Shown: positions 7,816 to 17,084, numbered from the stretch's first letter. The stretch: 64,000 bases of DNA from Siansivirga zeaxanthinifaciens CC-SAMT-1 (GCF_000941055.1 NZ_CP007202.1:1980001-2044000), one strand, 5' to 3'. Translations and numbers: made by a program. The notes: generated by a model from the sequence alone, not told the origin.

Positions 7816-10050
7816 ATGAAAACCGACCGTTTACTTTACCTGATGCTCTTCATTTTTACGGTGAATGCTATGTATTCACAACAAATAAAAGGTGTTGTGG
7901 TTAACAGCTATAAGCAACCATTAGAAGGGGCTTATGTTTATAATTTAAATTCTAAAAGTCATGCCCATACCGCCGAAAGTGGGGTGTTTAATTTAGAAAA
8001 CACGCGTGTAAACGATACTTTAAAAATTGGTTTACTGGGCTTCAAAACCAAAAAAATCGTAGTAACCGATTCAAATTTTAAAGGAACACTCGATATTGTT
8101 TTAGAAGAAAAATCTTTTCAGTTAGATGAATTGATATTAACCGAAACATTAAACACCGTAAGTACCATCTCTCGAATGGATTTAAATACAACTCCCGTAA
8201 ATTCATCACAGGAAATTTTACGAAAAGTACCTGGCTTAATCATTGGCCAGCATGCTGGGGGCGGTAAAGCCGAACAGCTATTCTTAAGAGGTTTCGATAT
8301 CGATCATGGTACCGATGTTTCTTTAAATGTAGATGGAATGCCTGTAAATATGGTGTCTCATGCACACGGACAAGGGTATAGCGATTTGCATTTTGTCATT
8401 CCTGAAACCGTGAATAAAATCGATTTTGGAAAAGGAGCCTATTATGCGCATCGTGGTGATTTTGCCACTGCAGGTTACGTCGATTTTTCAACAAAAGATT
8501 ATTTAAAACATAATTTAGTATCTGTTTCGGCAGGGCAGTTTAACTCGGTTCGTACTTTAGGAATGTTTAATTTACTAGACAATTCTAACAATCAAAATGC
8601 TTATATAACTACAGAATATATCGCTACCGATGGTCCTTTCGATTCTCCACAAAATTTTAACCGACTTAATTTATTTGGAAAATATGTGGCATACACACCC
8701 AATAACGATAAAATCGCTTTAACTGTATCGCACTTTACCAGTCGTTGGGATGCTTCAGGGCAAATACCACAACGTGAAGTCGATAACGGCAACATAAGTC
8801 GTTTTGGAGCTATCGATGATACCGAAGGCGGAAATACCCAACGCACCAACATTAATGTAGCCTTTAATAAGCATGTATCAGATAAAAGTTCTTTAAAAAC
8901 CAATGCGTTTTACAGTCATTATGGTTTCGAATTGTATTCTAATTTTACTTTTTTCCTTGAAGATCCTATAAATGGCGATCAGATAAAGCAACAGGAAGAC
9001 CGACAAATTTTAGGGTTTAATACGGCCATTACTAATGAGATGTATTTAGGAAATACTCCGGTAAAAACGACTTCAGGACTTAGTTTAAGACACGATATTG
9101 TGAATGATATTGAACTTTCACATACATTAAATAGAAAAACAACCTTAGAGCAAATTCAGTTGGGCGATTTAAATCAAACCAACATCAGTGCCTTTACTCA
9201 GGCCGAATTCGATTTTGGAAAATTAAAAATAGCACCTGCTTTAAGACTCGATTATTTCAAGTTTTTATATAACGACCAGTTAATTCCAAACTACAGCCCC
9301 CAGGCTGAGACCAAGACAATTATGAGTCCGAAACTTAATTTTTATTACGATGCTGCAAAACATTGGCAGCTGTATTTAAAATCGGGACTAGGGTTTCATT
9401 CCAACGACACCCGCGTTATTGTTAGTCAGCAAGGAAAAGACGTTCTGCCAAGATCCTATGGTTTAGACCTTGGAAATGTATGGAAACCATCGCCTAAACT
9501 TATTGTAAACTCGGCTTTATGGTATATGTTTTTAGAGCAGGAATTTGTTTATGTAGGCGATGCCGGTATTGTAGAGCCTAGTGGAAAAACCGAACGCTAC
9601 GGTTTAGATTTAGGCCTTCGTTACCAATTTAACGATTGGTTGTATTTCGATTCTGATGCCACATTAACCCACGCACGAAGCACCGAAGACCCTGAAGGAC
9701 AAAATTATATTCCATTAGCACCCGATTTTACACTGGCAGGTGGTTTGTCGGTTAGCAATTTAGATGGATTTTCGGGAGGCATTCGTTATCGTTATGTCGA
9801 CGACAGACCTGCCAACGAAGACAACTCTATCGTTGCACAAGGTTATTTTGTTACCGATTGTAATGTGAATTACACCTTTAAAAATATCACGCTGGGTCTT
9901 ACTGTTGAGAATCTTTTTGATACCGATTGGAATGAAACGCAATTTGCAACCGAGTCGAGATTACGAAATGAAACACAATCGGTTGAAGAAATTCATTTCA
10001 CTCCAGGCACACCCTTTTTTATGAAAGCAAGTATTTCGTATACATTTTAA
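7816..10050 (+). CDS. TonB-dependent outer-membrane receptor
   Basis: A 744-residue receptor. Signal peptide at 1-21; carboxypeptidase-regulatory-like beta domain at about 22-100 (IKGVVVNSYKQPLEGAYVYN); plug domain at about 115-230 (SQEILRKVPGLIIGQHAGGG, GGKAEQLFLRGFDIDHGTDV); beta-barrel to the C-terminus, which ends in the aromatic KASISYTF typical of outer-membrane barrels. It imports a substrate across the outer membrane with TonB-ExbBD energy. The plug has several His (HAGGGK, DIDHG, SHAHGQG), so a metal or metal complex is possible, but this is inference. It is cotranscribed with the TPR lipoprotein and no SusD partner is present, so SusC-type glycan uptake is unlikely. Confidence 0.88.
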   Translation: MKTDRLLYLMLFIFTVNAMYSQQIKGVVVNSYKQPLEGAYVYNLNSKSHAHTAESGVFNLENTRVNDTLKIGLLGFKTKKIVVTDSNFKGTLDIVLEEKSFQLDELILTETLNTVSTISRMDLNTTPVNSSQEILRKVPGLIIGQHAGGGKAEQLFLRGFDIDHGTDVSLNVDGMPVNMVSHAHGQGYSDLHFVIPETVNKIDFGKGAYYAHRGDFATAGYVDFSTKDYLKHNLVSVSAGQFNSVRTLGMFNLLDNSNNQNAYITTEYIATDGPFDSPQNFNRLNLFGKYVAYTPNNDKIALTVSHFTSRWDASGQIPQREVDNGNISRFGAIDDTEGGNTQRTNINVAFNKHVSDKSSLKTNAFYSHYGFELYSNFTFFLEDPINGDQIKQQEDRQILGFNTAITNEMYLGNTPVKTTSGLSLRHDIVNDIELSHTLNRKTTLEQIQLGDLNQTNISAFTQAEFDFGKLKIAPALRLDYFKFLYNDQLIPNYSPQAETKTIMSPKLNFYYDAAKHWQLYLKSGLGFHSNDTRVIVSQQGKDVLPRSYGLDLGNVWKPSPKLIVNSALWYMFLEQEFVYVGDAGIVEPSGKTERYGLDLGLRYQFNDWLYFDSDATLTHARSTEDPEGQNYIPLAPDFTLAGGLSVSNLDGFSGGIRYRYVDDRPANEDNSIVAQGYFVTDCNVNYTFKNITLGLTVENLFDTDWNETQFATESRLRNETQSVEEIHFTPGTPFFMKASISYTF

Positions 10051-10140
10051 AATATACTAGTAACTAATTTGAGGGGTTAGTTACTTGGTTACTAACAAGT
10101 GAAAAAGAAAATTGATTTTTGGTTTTTTGTTAGGGAAAGT

Positions 10141-10176
10141 GGCTCCATTATAATATTTATAATGGGGCCCTTTCTT
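10141..10176 (+). terminator. Probable terminator of the TonB receptor operon
   Basis: A 13-bp stem, GGCTCCATTATAA (10141-10153) with TTATAATGGGGCC (10157-10169), one G-T wobble, TAT loop, followed by CTTTCTTATTTT. The T-tract is interrupted but the stem is strong. Confidence 0.6.
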
Positions 10177-10430
10177 ATTTTAGGCGCGCCGTTGAATTTT
10201 AAATATATGTTATTATTCACCAATTTTAAGTGAAGTCATAGTAAGTGAGCCCGCTAAGGGTTTATCGTTACATATGGAAACCTGTTCGTTCGTTCTCTTT
10301 AATGGCATTCATTGGGCTTCCATGACTTAAGAACATCACAGGCATTTTGTGTGTGTAGCTCAAAGTATTAGAGAATTTATTTAAATCTTGTAAAGTCAGG
10401 GTGTTTTAAGTAAGCTCGTTTAATGGCTAA
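10177..10430. other. Gene-free interval between TonB receptor and secA
   Basis: No frame here looks coding on either strand. There is an inverted repeat just upstream of the interval, GTAACTAA (10060-10067) / TTAGTTAC (10077-10084), and otherwise only AT-rich sequence with isolated GC patches (GGCGCGCC at 10183). I see no tRNA-like fold or recognisable RNA. Confidence 0.5.
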
Positions 10431-10467
10431 AAAAAATCCCTTTAGCATGCTAAAGGGATTTTTTTAT
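10429..10467 (-). terminator. Terminator of secA
   Basis: Self-complementary stem AATCCCTTTAG (10435-10445) / CTAAAGGGATT (10450-10460) with CATG loop, A-run on the left and T-run on the right. It works on either strand; secA ends 28 bp to its right. Confidence 0.85.
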
Positions 10468-10487
10468 AGGTATGATTTTTATTGTTA

Positions 10488-13400
10488 TTAATTATCAATA
10501 ATAACCCAATCACCTTTAGCTAATAACGGCTCGGCTTGTTTGTATTTAAGCGTTTTGTTTTCTCCGTTAATAACATGTTTTATTGTAACCTGATCGTTAC
10601 GACCAATTTTTGGTCTGTCGCGTACAATAGTTTCTACAACCTGTGGTTGTTGTTGCGTATTGCTTGCTGCTCTATTTTGAGCCGAACGTTCATCAAGATT
10701 TGGTATTTCATCTTTTTGAATGTTTAGTTTTTCTTGCTTACGCGCTTTAGCTTCCTGAATAGTATCTTGCGTTTCCTGAGGTAATTCCCCTTTAAATAAG
10801 AATGAAATAACATCTTTATTTACCTCATCAATCATCGATTTAAACAATTCGAAGGCTTCAAACTTGTAAATAAGCAGCGGATCTTTTTGTTCGTGAACCG
10901 CTAGTTGTACCGATTGTTTTAGTTCGTCCATTTTACGTAAATGGGTTTTCCAAGCATCATCAATAATAGCTAAAGTGATGTTTTTCTCGAAATCGGTAAT
11001 TAACTGTTTACCATTGGTTTCATAGGCCTTTTCTAGGTCTGTTACCACATTTAAGGTTTTAATACCATCGGTAAAAGGCACGACAATACGTTTGAATTTA
11101 TCGCGTTGTGTTTCGTATACGTTTTTAATAACAGGAAATGCTAAATCGGCATTACGTGTCATTTTTTCTTTATAATGTTCGAAAGCAGCTTTGTACACCT
11201 TCGACGTTATTTCCTGAGCCGAAAGTTTACCAAATTCAGCATCCGAAAGGGGAGCACTCATAGAGAAATAACGAATCAATTCAAATTCGAAATTCTTGTA
11301 ATCGTTTGCTGCTTTGTTAGATTCTACAATATTTTCGGCAGTATCAAAAAGCATGTTAGCCAAATCGACACGAAGACGCTCTCCAAACAAGGCGTGGTGA
11401 CGACGTTTGTAAACCACCTCACGTTGGGCATTCATAACATCATCATACTCCAATAAACGTTTACGTACGCCAAAGTTGTTTTCTTCTACTTTTTTCTGTG
11501 CACGCTCAATAGATTTAGAAATCATAGAATGCTGAATCACTTCACCTTCTTTAAGGCCCATTCTATCCATCATTTTAGCAATACGCTCACTACCAAATAA
11601 ACGCATTAAATTATCTTCTAACGACACATAAAACTGTGAGCTTCCTGGGTCTCCTTGACGACCTGCACGACCACGTAACTGGCGGTCTACACGACGCGAA
11701 TCGTGACGTTCTGTACCAACAATAGCTAAACCACCGGCTTTTTTAACGGCATCGGTTAATTTAATATCGGTACCACGACCTGCCATATTGGTTGCAATGG
11801 TTACCTGTCCTGGTTGTCCAGCCTGCGCTACAATATCGGCTTCTTTTTTGTGAAGTTTCGCATTTAATACGTTGTGAGGTATTTTTCTAATGCTAAGCAT
11901 TTTTGCTAACAACTCACTAATTTCTACCGACGTTGTACCAATTAAAACCGGGCGTCCTGCTTCCGATAATTTGGTAACATCTTCTATAACGGCATTGTAT
12001 TTTTCACGTTTTGTTTTGTAAACTAAATCGTCTCTATCGTCGCGAGCAATAGGGCGGTTGGTTGGAATTTCAACCACATCTAATTTGTAAATTTCCCAGA
12101 ATTCGCCCGCTTCTGTTACTGCTGTACCTGTCATACCCGACAGTTTGCGGTACATTCTAAAGTAATTTTGAAGTGTTACCGTTGCAAAGGTTTGGGTAGC
12201 ATCTTCAATTTTTACATTCTCTTTCGCTTCAATCGCTTGGTGTAAACCATCGCTGTAACGACGCCCATCCATAATACGACCGGTTTGTTCGTCTACAATC
12301 ATTACTTTATTATCAATCACCACATACTGGGTGTCTTTTTCAAATAAAGCATAGGCTTTTAAAAGCTGGTTTAAGGTGTGAATACGTTCCGATTTTACAC
12401 CGAAATCTTTATAAAGCTCTTCTTTTAATTTGGCCTCTTCGGCAAGAGGTAATTTTTTATCTTCAATTTTGGCAATTTCCAATCCAATTTCTGGTAATAC
12501 GAAGAAATCGGGGTTGTCTTTGCCAGAAATATAATCGATACCTTTTTCGGTTAATTCTACCTGATTGTTTTTTTCTTCAATTACATAGTACAACTCGGCG
12601 TCTACCTTAGGCATTTCGCGGTTGTTGTCTTGCATATAGAAGTTTTCAGTTTTTTGAAGCAGTTGTTTTACACCTTCTTCACTTAAAAACTTAATAAGGG
12701 CATTGTTTTTAGGGATACCACGGTAGGCACGTAACAATAAGAACCCACCTTCTTTAGTGTCTCCAGCATGAATTAATTTCTTAGCTTCGGCTAAAACACC
12801 TGTTAAGTATTTACGTTGCACGGCAACAATATCATCAACTTTTGGTTTTAACTCATTAAACTCATGGCGTTCACCTTGTGGTATCGGCCCCGAAATAATT
12901 AAGGGTGTACGCGCATCATCCACTAAAACAGAATCGACCTCATCGACAATAGCAAAATGGTGTGGGCGTTGTACTAAATCGTTTGGCGAATGTGCCATGT
13001 TATCACGTAGGTAATCGAAACCAAATTCGTTATTTGTACCGTAAGTAATATCGGAGTTATAAGCTTTTTTACGCGCTTCGGAGTTTGGCTGGTAATTGTC
13101 TATACAATCGACCGTTAAACCATGAAACTGAAATAAGGGCGCCATCCAGGCGCTATCACGTTTTGCTAGGTAGTCGTTTACTGTTACCAAGTGCACGCCT
13201 TTACCTGCTAATGCATTTAAGTACATAGGAAGCGTTGCTACCAAGGTTTTGCCTTCACCTGTTTGCATCTCTGCAATTTTACCCTGGTGCATGGCGATAC
13301 CTCCAATAAGCTGTACATCGTAATGTACCATATCCCAGGTAATGGCTTTACCGGCAGCATCCCAAGAGTTTGCCCAAATGGCTTTCTCGTTGTCCAGCGT

Positions 13401-13841
13401 TACATAATCTTTATTAGCCGAAAGTTCTCTATCGAAACTATTAGCAGTAACCGTAATGGTTGCATTGTTTTTAAAACGTTTGGCGGTTTCTTTAACAACG
13501 GCAAAGGCTTCTGGTAAAATGTCGTTTAAAACATCTTCGGTAATTTTGTAAGCATCGTCCTTTAGTTTATCTATTTCGGTGTATAAATCTTCACGTAAAT
13601 CGATATCTTCGGTGTTTTCGGCATCTTTAAGAAGTGCTTCAATTTTATCGTTAATAGGTTGGTTGGCTTCGGCTATTTTTGATTTAAAAGCGGCGGTTTT
13701 AGCTCGTAATTCGTCGTTCGATAGGCTTTCTAATGCCGCTTCAAAAGCCTTAATTTTATTTACAATAGGTGTGATGGCTTTCACATCTTGTTTCGATTTG
13801 TCGCCAACAAATACTTTAAGTACAGAATCTAAAAAACTCAT
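10488..13841 (-). CDS. secA: Preprotein translocase ATPase SecA
   Basis: A 1117-residue SecA, the cytoplasmic ATPase motor that drives unfolded preproteins through SecYEG. Walker A is MQTGEGKTLVA near residue 195, the DEVD Walker B box near 306, and the helicase-like motifs TNMAGRGTDI and QLRGRAGRQGDPG are intact. Length is well above the roughly 900 residues of E. coli because of a Bacteroidota insertion at about 335-440 (includes LLRAYRGIPKNNALIKFL). The C-terminus lacks the CxCxSG..CH zinc motif that binds SecB in proteobacteria and ends AKGDWVIIDN. Start at MSFLDSVLKVF is supported by a promoter 73 bp upstream. It heads a conserved order secA, DUF2795, cobalamin adenosyltransferase, methyltransferase, all on the minus strand. 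Confidence 0.97.
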   Translation of the reverse strand: MSFLDSVLKVFVGDKSKQDVKAITPIVNKIKAFEAALESLSNDELRAKTAAFKSKIAEANQPINDKIEALLKDAENTEDIDLREDLYTEIDKLKDDAYKITEDVLNDILPEAFAVVKETAKRFKNNATITVTANSFDRELSANKDYVTLDNEKAIWANSWDAAGKAITWDMVHYDVQLIGGIAMHQGKIAEMQTGEGKTLVATLPMYLNALAGKGVHLVTVNDYLAKRDSAWMAPLFQFHGLTVDCIDNYQPNSEARKKAYNSDITYGTNNEFGFDYLRDNMAHSPNDLVQRPHHFAIVDEVDSVLVDDARTPLIISGPIPQGERHEFNELKPKVDDIVAVQRKYLTGVLAEAKKLIHAGDTKEGGFLLLRAYRGIPKNNALIKFLSEEGVKQLLQKTENFYMQDNNREMPKVDAELYYVIEEKNNQVELTEKGIDYISGKDNPDFFVLPEIGLEIAKIEDKKLPLAEEAKLKEELYKDFGVKSERIHTLNQLLKAYALFEKDTQYVVIDNKVMIVDEQTGRIMDGRRYSDGLHQAIEAKENVKIEDATQTFATVTLQNYFRMYRKLSGMTGTAVTEAGEFWEIYKLDVVEIPTNRPIARDDRDDLVYKTKREKYNAVIEDVTKLSEAGRPVLIGTTSVEISELLAKMLSIRKIPHNVLNAKLHKKEADIVAQAGQPGQVTIATNMAGRGTDIKLTDAVKKAGGLAIVGTERHDSRRVDRQLRGRAGRQGDPGSSQFYVSLEDNLMRLFGSERIAKMMDRMGLKEGEVIQHSMISKSIERAQKKVEENNFGVRKRLLEYDDVMNAQREVVYKRRHHALFGERLRVDLANMLFDTAENIVESNKAANDYKNFEFELIRYFSMSAPLSDAEFGKLSAQEITSKVYKAAFEHYKEKMTRNADLAFPVIKNVYETQRDKFKRIVVPFTDGIKTLNVVTDLEKAYETNGKQLITDFEKNITLAIIDDAWKTHLRKMDELKQSVQLAVHEQKDPLLIYKFEAFELFKSMIDEVNKDVISFLFKGELPQETQDTIQEAKARKQEKLNIQKDEIPNLDERSAQNRAASNTQQQPQVVETIVRDRPKIGRNDQVTIKHVINGENKTLKYKQAEPLLAKGDWVIIDN

Positions 13842-13861
13842 GTGTTAATATGTTAAGTGGT

Positions 13862-13879
13862 TCTAGGTAAGTGCCTAGA
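13862..13879 (-). promoter_or_regulatory. Hairpin in the secA leader
   Basis: TCTAGG (13862-13867) and CCTAGA (13874-13879) form a 6-bp stem with a 6-nt loop, 21 bases upstream of the secA ATG and inside the leader expected from the promoter at 13914. It might modulate translation; nothing else supports this. Confidence 0.3.
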
Positions 13880-13913
13880 GGTCATTTATTAATTTATAAA
13901 AATTTAATGCATC

Positions 13914-13944
13914 CAAAGATACATTTTGTAATAGGTTAATGTAA
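13914..13944 (-). promoter_or_regulatory. secA promoter
   Basis: On the minus strand, TATCTTTG (plus 13914-13921) matches the Bacteroidota -7 consensus TAnnTTTG exactly, with TTAC 19 bp upstream as a weak -33. The predicted transcript starts near 13907. Confidence 0.5.
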
Positions 13945-13952
13945 AATAATAA

Positions 13953-13980
13953 CAAAAAAAAAGTCTCGATACGAGACTTT
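13953..13980 (-). terminator. Terminator of the DUF2795 gene
   Basis: AGTCTCG (13962-13968) and CGAGACT (13972-13978) with ATA loop; on the minus strand the stem is followed by a run of T (plus A-run 13953-13961). It isolates the DUF2795 gene from secA. Confidence 0.8.
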
Positions 13981-14000
13981 TAACTTTTCTTTATGCTTTA

Positions 14001-14222
14001 TTAATATTCATCCTCATTCCAGAGGTAATCTTCATCTGTTGGATAGTCAGACCAAATTTCATCAATTGAATCGTAAGCATCACCTTCGTCTTCAATAGAC
14101 TGTAAATTTTCAACAACTTCCAAAGGGGCACCAGTTCTAATAGCGTAATCTATTAATTCGTCTTTAGTTGCTGGCCAAGGTGCATCACTTAAATACGATG
14201 CTAATTCTAGAGTCCAATACAT
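14001..14222 (-). CDS. DUF2795 domain protein
   Basis: A 73-residue acidic protein. WTLELASYLSDAPWPATKDE is the DUF2795 signature, continuing LIDYAIRTGAPLEVVENLQS; the tail is Asp/Glu rich (DEIWSDYPTDEDYLWNEDEY). The family is small, cytosolic and of unknown function, and in flavobacteria it usually neighbours secA. It has its own promoter and terminator, so it is a monocistronic unit. Confidence 0.85.
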   Translation of the reverse strand: MYWTLELASYLSDAPWPATKDELIDYAIRTGAPLEVVENLQSIEDEGDAYDSIDEIWSDYPTDEDYLWNEDEY

Positions 14223-14244
14223 TTTTGTGCGTTTTAATTTTGTG

Positions 14245-14274
14245 CAAAAATAAATTTTTACTTTAAATATGCAA
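14245..14274 (-). promoter_or_regulatory. DUF2795 gene promoter
   Basis: Minus-strand TTG (plus CAA 14272-14274), 19-bp spacer, then TATTTTTG (plus CAAAAATA 14245-14252): a full match to the TTG-N19-TAnnTTTG form. Leader of about 17 nt. Confidence 0.65.
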
Positions 14275-14436
14275 GGAAAAAATGAAATATTTAATTTTTA
14301 TTTAAAAGAACGTTTTTTACTACGGTTCGCATAGTTTAAAATATGCTTACTTAATCAAGCGGTATCACTGCCACTGGCTTTTTGTTAACATTTGTTTTTG
14401 GATTAAAATCTTAAAACTGAGTGGTACGTTTTGAAC

Positions 14437-15009
14437 CTACTGCTTTTCGGGAATCCACTTAATCTCGTTTGCTTTTAGTTCGTAAGACAACTTTCGTGCC
14501 AATACAAACAGGTAGTCAGAGAGTCGGTTTAAGTACATTAAAGTATTCGCATCTACGGGTGCTGTGTCATTAAGCATGGTTACCAAACGTTCGGCTCTAC
14601 GGCACACACAGCGTGCTATGTGACAGAATGACACGGTTTGGTGTCCGCCAGGAAGCACAAAATGTGTCATAGGGGGTAATGCATCGTTCATGCAGTCCAT
14701 TTCCAATTCTAAAAGCTGGATATTTTCAGTGGATATTTTTGGGATGTTTAAACGCTCTTTGCCATTTTTTAGGATGGCTTTATCAGGATCGGTAGCTAAA
14801 ATAGCGCCAACCGTAAACAAACGATCCTGTATTTTTATGAGGATTTCTTTATAGTGATTATCAATGTCTTGGTCTCTTATAAGCCCTAAATACGAATTAA
14901 GTTCGTCTACAGTACCGTAGCTTTCAATTCGAATATGATGTTTGGGTACGCGTGTGCCTCCAAATAAAGCGGTGGTTCCTGTGTCGCCCGTTTTTGTGTA
15001 AATTTTCAT
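14437..15009 (-). CDS. pduO: Cob(I)yrinic acid a,c-diamide adenosyltransferase, PduO type
   Basis: A 190-residue ATP:cob(I)alamin adenosyltransferase, which makes adenosylcobalamin in the cytoplasm. The N-terminal YTKTGDTGTTALFGG loop binds ATP, and the CRRAERLV block near residue 130 and the MYLNRLSDYLFVLAR helix are typical of PduO enzymes. No corrinoid-synthesis genes are nearby, so it probably serves salvaged cobalamin. A perfect -7 motif lies only 5 bases upstream of the ATG, implying a very short or absent leader. Confidence 0.93.
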   Translation of the reverse strand: MKIYTKTGDTGTTALFGGTRVPKHHIRIESYGTVDELNSYLGLIRDQDIDNHYKEILIKIQDRLFTVGAILATDPDKAILKNGKERLNIPKISTENIQLLELEMDCMNDALPPMTHFVLPGGHQTVSFCHIARCVCRRAERLVTMLNDTAPVDANTLMYLNRLSDYLFVLARKLSYELKANEIKWIPEKQ

Positions 15010-15014
15010 GCTAC

Positions 15015-15022
15015 CAAAGTTA
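15015..15022 (-). promoter_or_regulatory. pduO -7 promoter element
   Basis: TAACTTTG on the minus strand, an exact TAnnTTTG match, ending 5 bases before the pduO ATG. No clear -33 element. It implies transcription starting at or beside the start codon. Confidence 0.45.
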
Positions 15023-15481
15023 GATATTAAAAGTTAAATATTTGAAAGGAAAAGTGAAAAGTTAAAAGTTAAAAATGAAAAATTAAAAGTGAAAAATGGG
15101 TTGTTTAATTGTTTAGTTGTTGGTTGTTGGTTGATGGTTGTTGGTTGTTGGTTGATGGTTGTTGGTTGTTGGTTTTTGGTTTTTGGTTCTCTGTTCTCTG
15201 TTCTATTTTCTTTGCTCTATGATCCATGCTCTTGATGTTAACTGAGATTTTAAAATTAAAAGATGGAAGAGCGCATATAGCTTAAAGCTCAAAGCATTTA
15301 TGAATTATTTGCTCAATCTTTTGTTTATGGTTGTTAGTTGTTAGTTGATGGTTTTTGGTTCTCTGTTCTATGCTCTATTTTCTCTGTTCTATGCTCTTGG
15401 CTCTTTATTCTAGGTTAATGGATTGTAACTTCAATTGTATTAGTGAGTGGGCGAGTATGGTTGTTTCATTTTTGATGCCAA
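15023..15481. repeat. Low-complexity intergenic repeat field A
   Basis: No gene. The stretch is built of short degenerate words: GTGAAAAATTAAAAG types at 15045-15100, TTGGTTGTTGGTTGATGG types at 15112-15190 and again near 15325-15360, and TCTGTTCTATGCTC types at 15185-15230 and 15360-15410. The same words recur at 16280-16380, 24790-24950 and 26720-26890. No hairpin of note. Confidence 0.7.
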
Positions 15482-16255
15482 TTACAGTCGGATTACAAAA
15501 TGTTCTTTAGCTTGTTCTTTTCTAAAAAACACGAAGCCCCAATAGAAAGTATCGATAGTTACGGTTACTTTGGGATGTTGTTTGATGGTTTCCCAAGCAT
15601 CAGTCATGTCTTTAGACCAATGAATGTCGTCGAAAATAAAAACGGTATCGTTGTGAATGCTTGGTAAAAGTGTTTCGAAATAGGCTAATGTGGCTTTTTT
15701 TTGGTGATTACCGTCAAAAAAAATGAGGTCGTAGGTATGGTTTTTTAAGGTGTTTAACGCTAGACCGAATTCGGAGGTGATGCTTGTAATATTATCGATT
15801 TGGTGCGCTTTAAACAAGTTTTTACTGGTTTCCGAAATATTGGAACAGCCTTCTACAGTGGTTATTTGTGCCTCGGGGTTTGCTAAGCCCATAGCATGTG
15901 TGGCAATTCCTAGCGAGGTTCCCAGTTCTAAGATGGTTTCGCTGTTAAAATATTGTACCAGTCTATATAACAAGCGCGATCTTTTGTTGGTTGTGCCTGC
16001 ATACCTAGCTATATTCTTAATGCTACGTTGTGTTTTATTTCCTTTGTGTGAGCCCGCTCCAAAGTCGGTAACGGTTAGTGTGTTATTGTTTTTTAACAGG
16101 TCTTTTTTATAAGTAGCGATGTTTTTGTAAGCTTCAAATTTAGTTTTATTGTAAAAGCAGCGCGTTACTAAATTGAATACAAAAGGGGAGTGGACCCCGT
16201 GTTCGTTGGTTGATTTTAAAAGAAACTTTATGTATGCTGCTATTTGGTAAAACAT
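15482..16255 (-). CDS. Class I SAM-dependent methyltransferase
   Basis: A 257-residue methyltransferase of the O-methyltransferase/Methyltransf_24 fold. Motif I is ILELGTSLGIATHAMG (around residues 100-115), the acidic end of strand 2 is in TTVEGC, and YDLIFFDGNHQ (near 175) is the strand-4 motif also seen in catechol-type O-methyltransferases. Substrate unknown. Repeat fields flank it on both sides. Start is supported by TATATTTG 18 bases upstream. Confidence 0.8.
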   Translation of the reverse strand: MFYQIAAYIKFLLKSTNEHGVHSPFVFNLVTRCFYNKTKFEAYKNIATYKKDLLKNNNTLTVTDFGAGSHKGNKTQRSIKNIARYAGTTNKRSRLLYRLVQYFNSETILELGTSLGIATHAMGLANPEAQITTVEGCSNISETSKNLFKAHQIDNITSITSEFGLALNTLKNHTYDLIFFDGNHQKKATLAYFETLLPSIHNDTVFIFDDIHWSKDMTDAWETIKQHPKVTVTIDTFYWGFVFFRKEQAKEHFVIRL

Positions 16256-16272
16256 ATCTTTTTTACAGGTGG

Positions 16273-16280
16273 CAAATATA
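16273..16280 (-). promoter_or_regulatory. Methyltransferase gene -7 promoter element
   Basis: TATATTTG on the minus strand, exact TAnnTTTG match, leader of about 12 nt. No -33 can be picked out in the simple repeats upstream. Confidence 0.45.
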
Positions 16281-16450
16281 CGAAGTTATTGGTTATTGGT
16301 TTTTGGTTGTTAGTTGTTAGTTGTTAGTTGTTAGTTGTTGGTTGATGGTTTTTGGTTATTTGTTGTTAGTTTTTTCTATTCTCTATGCCATTTTCTCATG
16401 CTTCGAAAATTACTCGAACGGGCGTTTTAAGTGAAAAATGAAAAATTAAA
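16281..16450. repeat. Low-complexity repeat field B with partial hairpin unit
   Basis: TTAGTTGTTAGTTGTTGG words at 16290-16380, then at 16391-16422 a fragment of the palindromic unit found at 25121-25167: ATTTTC, TCATGCTT, then GAAAAT and ACTCGAAC. No gene. Confidence 0.6.
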
Positions 16451-17010
16451 AGTGAAAAGTTAACAGTGTAAACTGTATTATCTGGCTTCTCGAAATTTAC
16501 CGCAAATACTATTTGCTCCTCTTAATATCAAATGCTCGAAGTGACAATTAGTTGTTTAAATGTTTAATTGTTGAAGTGTTTAATTGTTTAATCGTTTGGG
16601 TGCTTGCAACTAATAAAGGTTAATTGTAAGTGAAAAGTGAAAAGTTAACAGTGAAAAATGGATTGTTTGGCTTCTCGAAATTTACCGCAAATACTATTTG
16701 CTCCTCTTAATATCAAATGCTCGAAGTGACAATTAGTTGTTTAAATGTTTAATTGTTGAAGTGTTTAATTGTTTAATCGTTTGGGTGCTTGCAACTAATA
16801 AAGGTTAATTGTAAGTGAAAAGTGAAAAGTTAACAGTGAAAAATGGATTGTTTGGCTTCTCGAAATTTACCGCAAATACTATTTGCTCCTCTTAATATCA
16901 AATGCTCGAAGTGACAATGGATTGTTTAATTGTTGAAGTGTTTAACTGTTTAATTGTTTTATGATAAGTGACCGTGTAACTGTTAACGATTCATTTTAAG
17001 TGAAAAGTGA
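16451..17010. repeat. Tandem repeat, three copies, period 185 bp
   Basis: The word TGGCTTCTCGAAATTTACCG begins at 16483, 16668 and 16853, so the period is exactly 185 bp. Units run about 16451-16635, 16636-16820 and 16821-17005, copies two and three nearly identical, copy one diverged at its left end. Each holds a hairpin GCAAAT-ACT-ATTTGC and ends of the form CTTCTCGA ... TCGAAGTGACA. The same core occurs once, inverted, at 27140-27200. No gene is present. Confidence 0.9.
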
Positions 17011-17084
17011 AAAATGGATATTTGTTGTGCTTTATTAAATAATTGAGATTCAGAAAATAATTTAGAAGGATTGATTGTATCTTT

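Noticed and set aside
10177..10430. Possible small RNA between the TonB receptor and secA
   Set aside because: No promoter or stable fold of its own could be identified; the flanking hairpins are explained as terminators.
16451..17010. 185-bp repeats as coding tandem repeats
   Set aside because: 185 is not a multiple of 3 and all frames contain stops.
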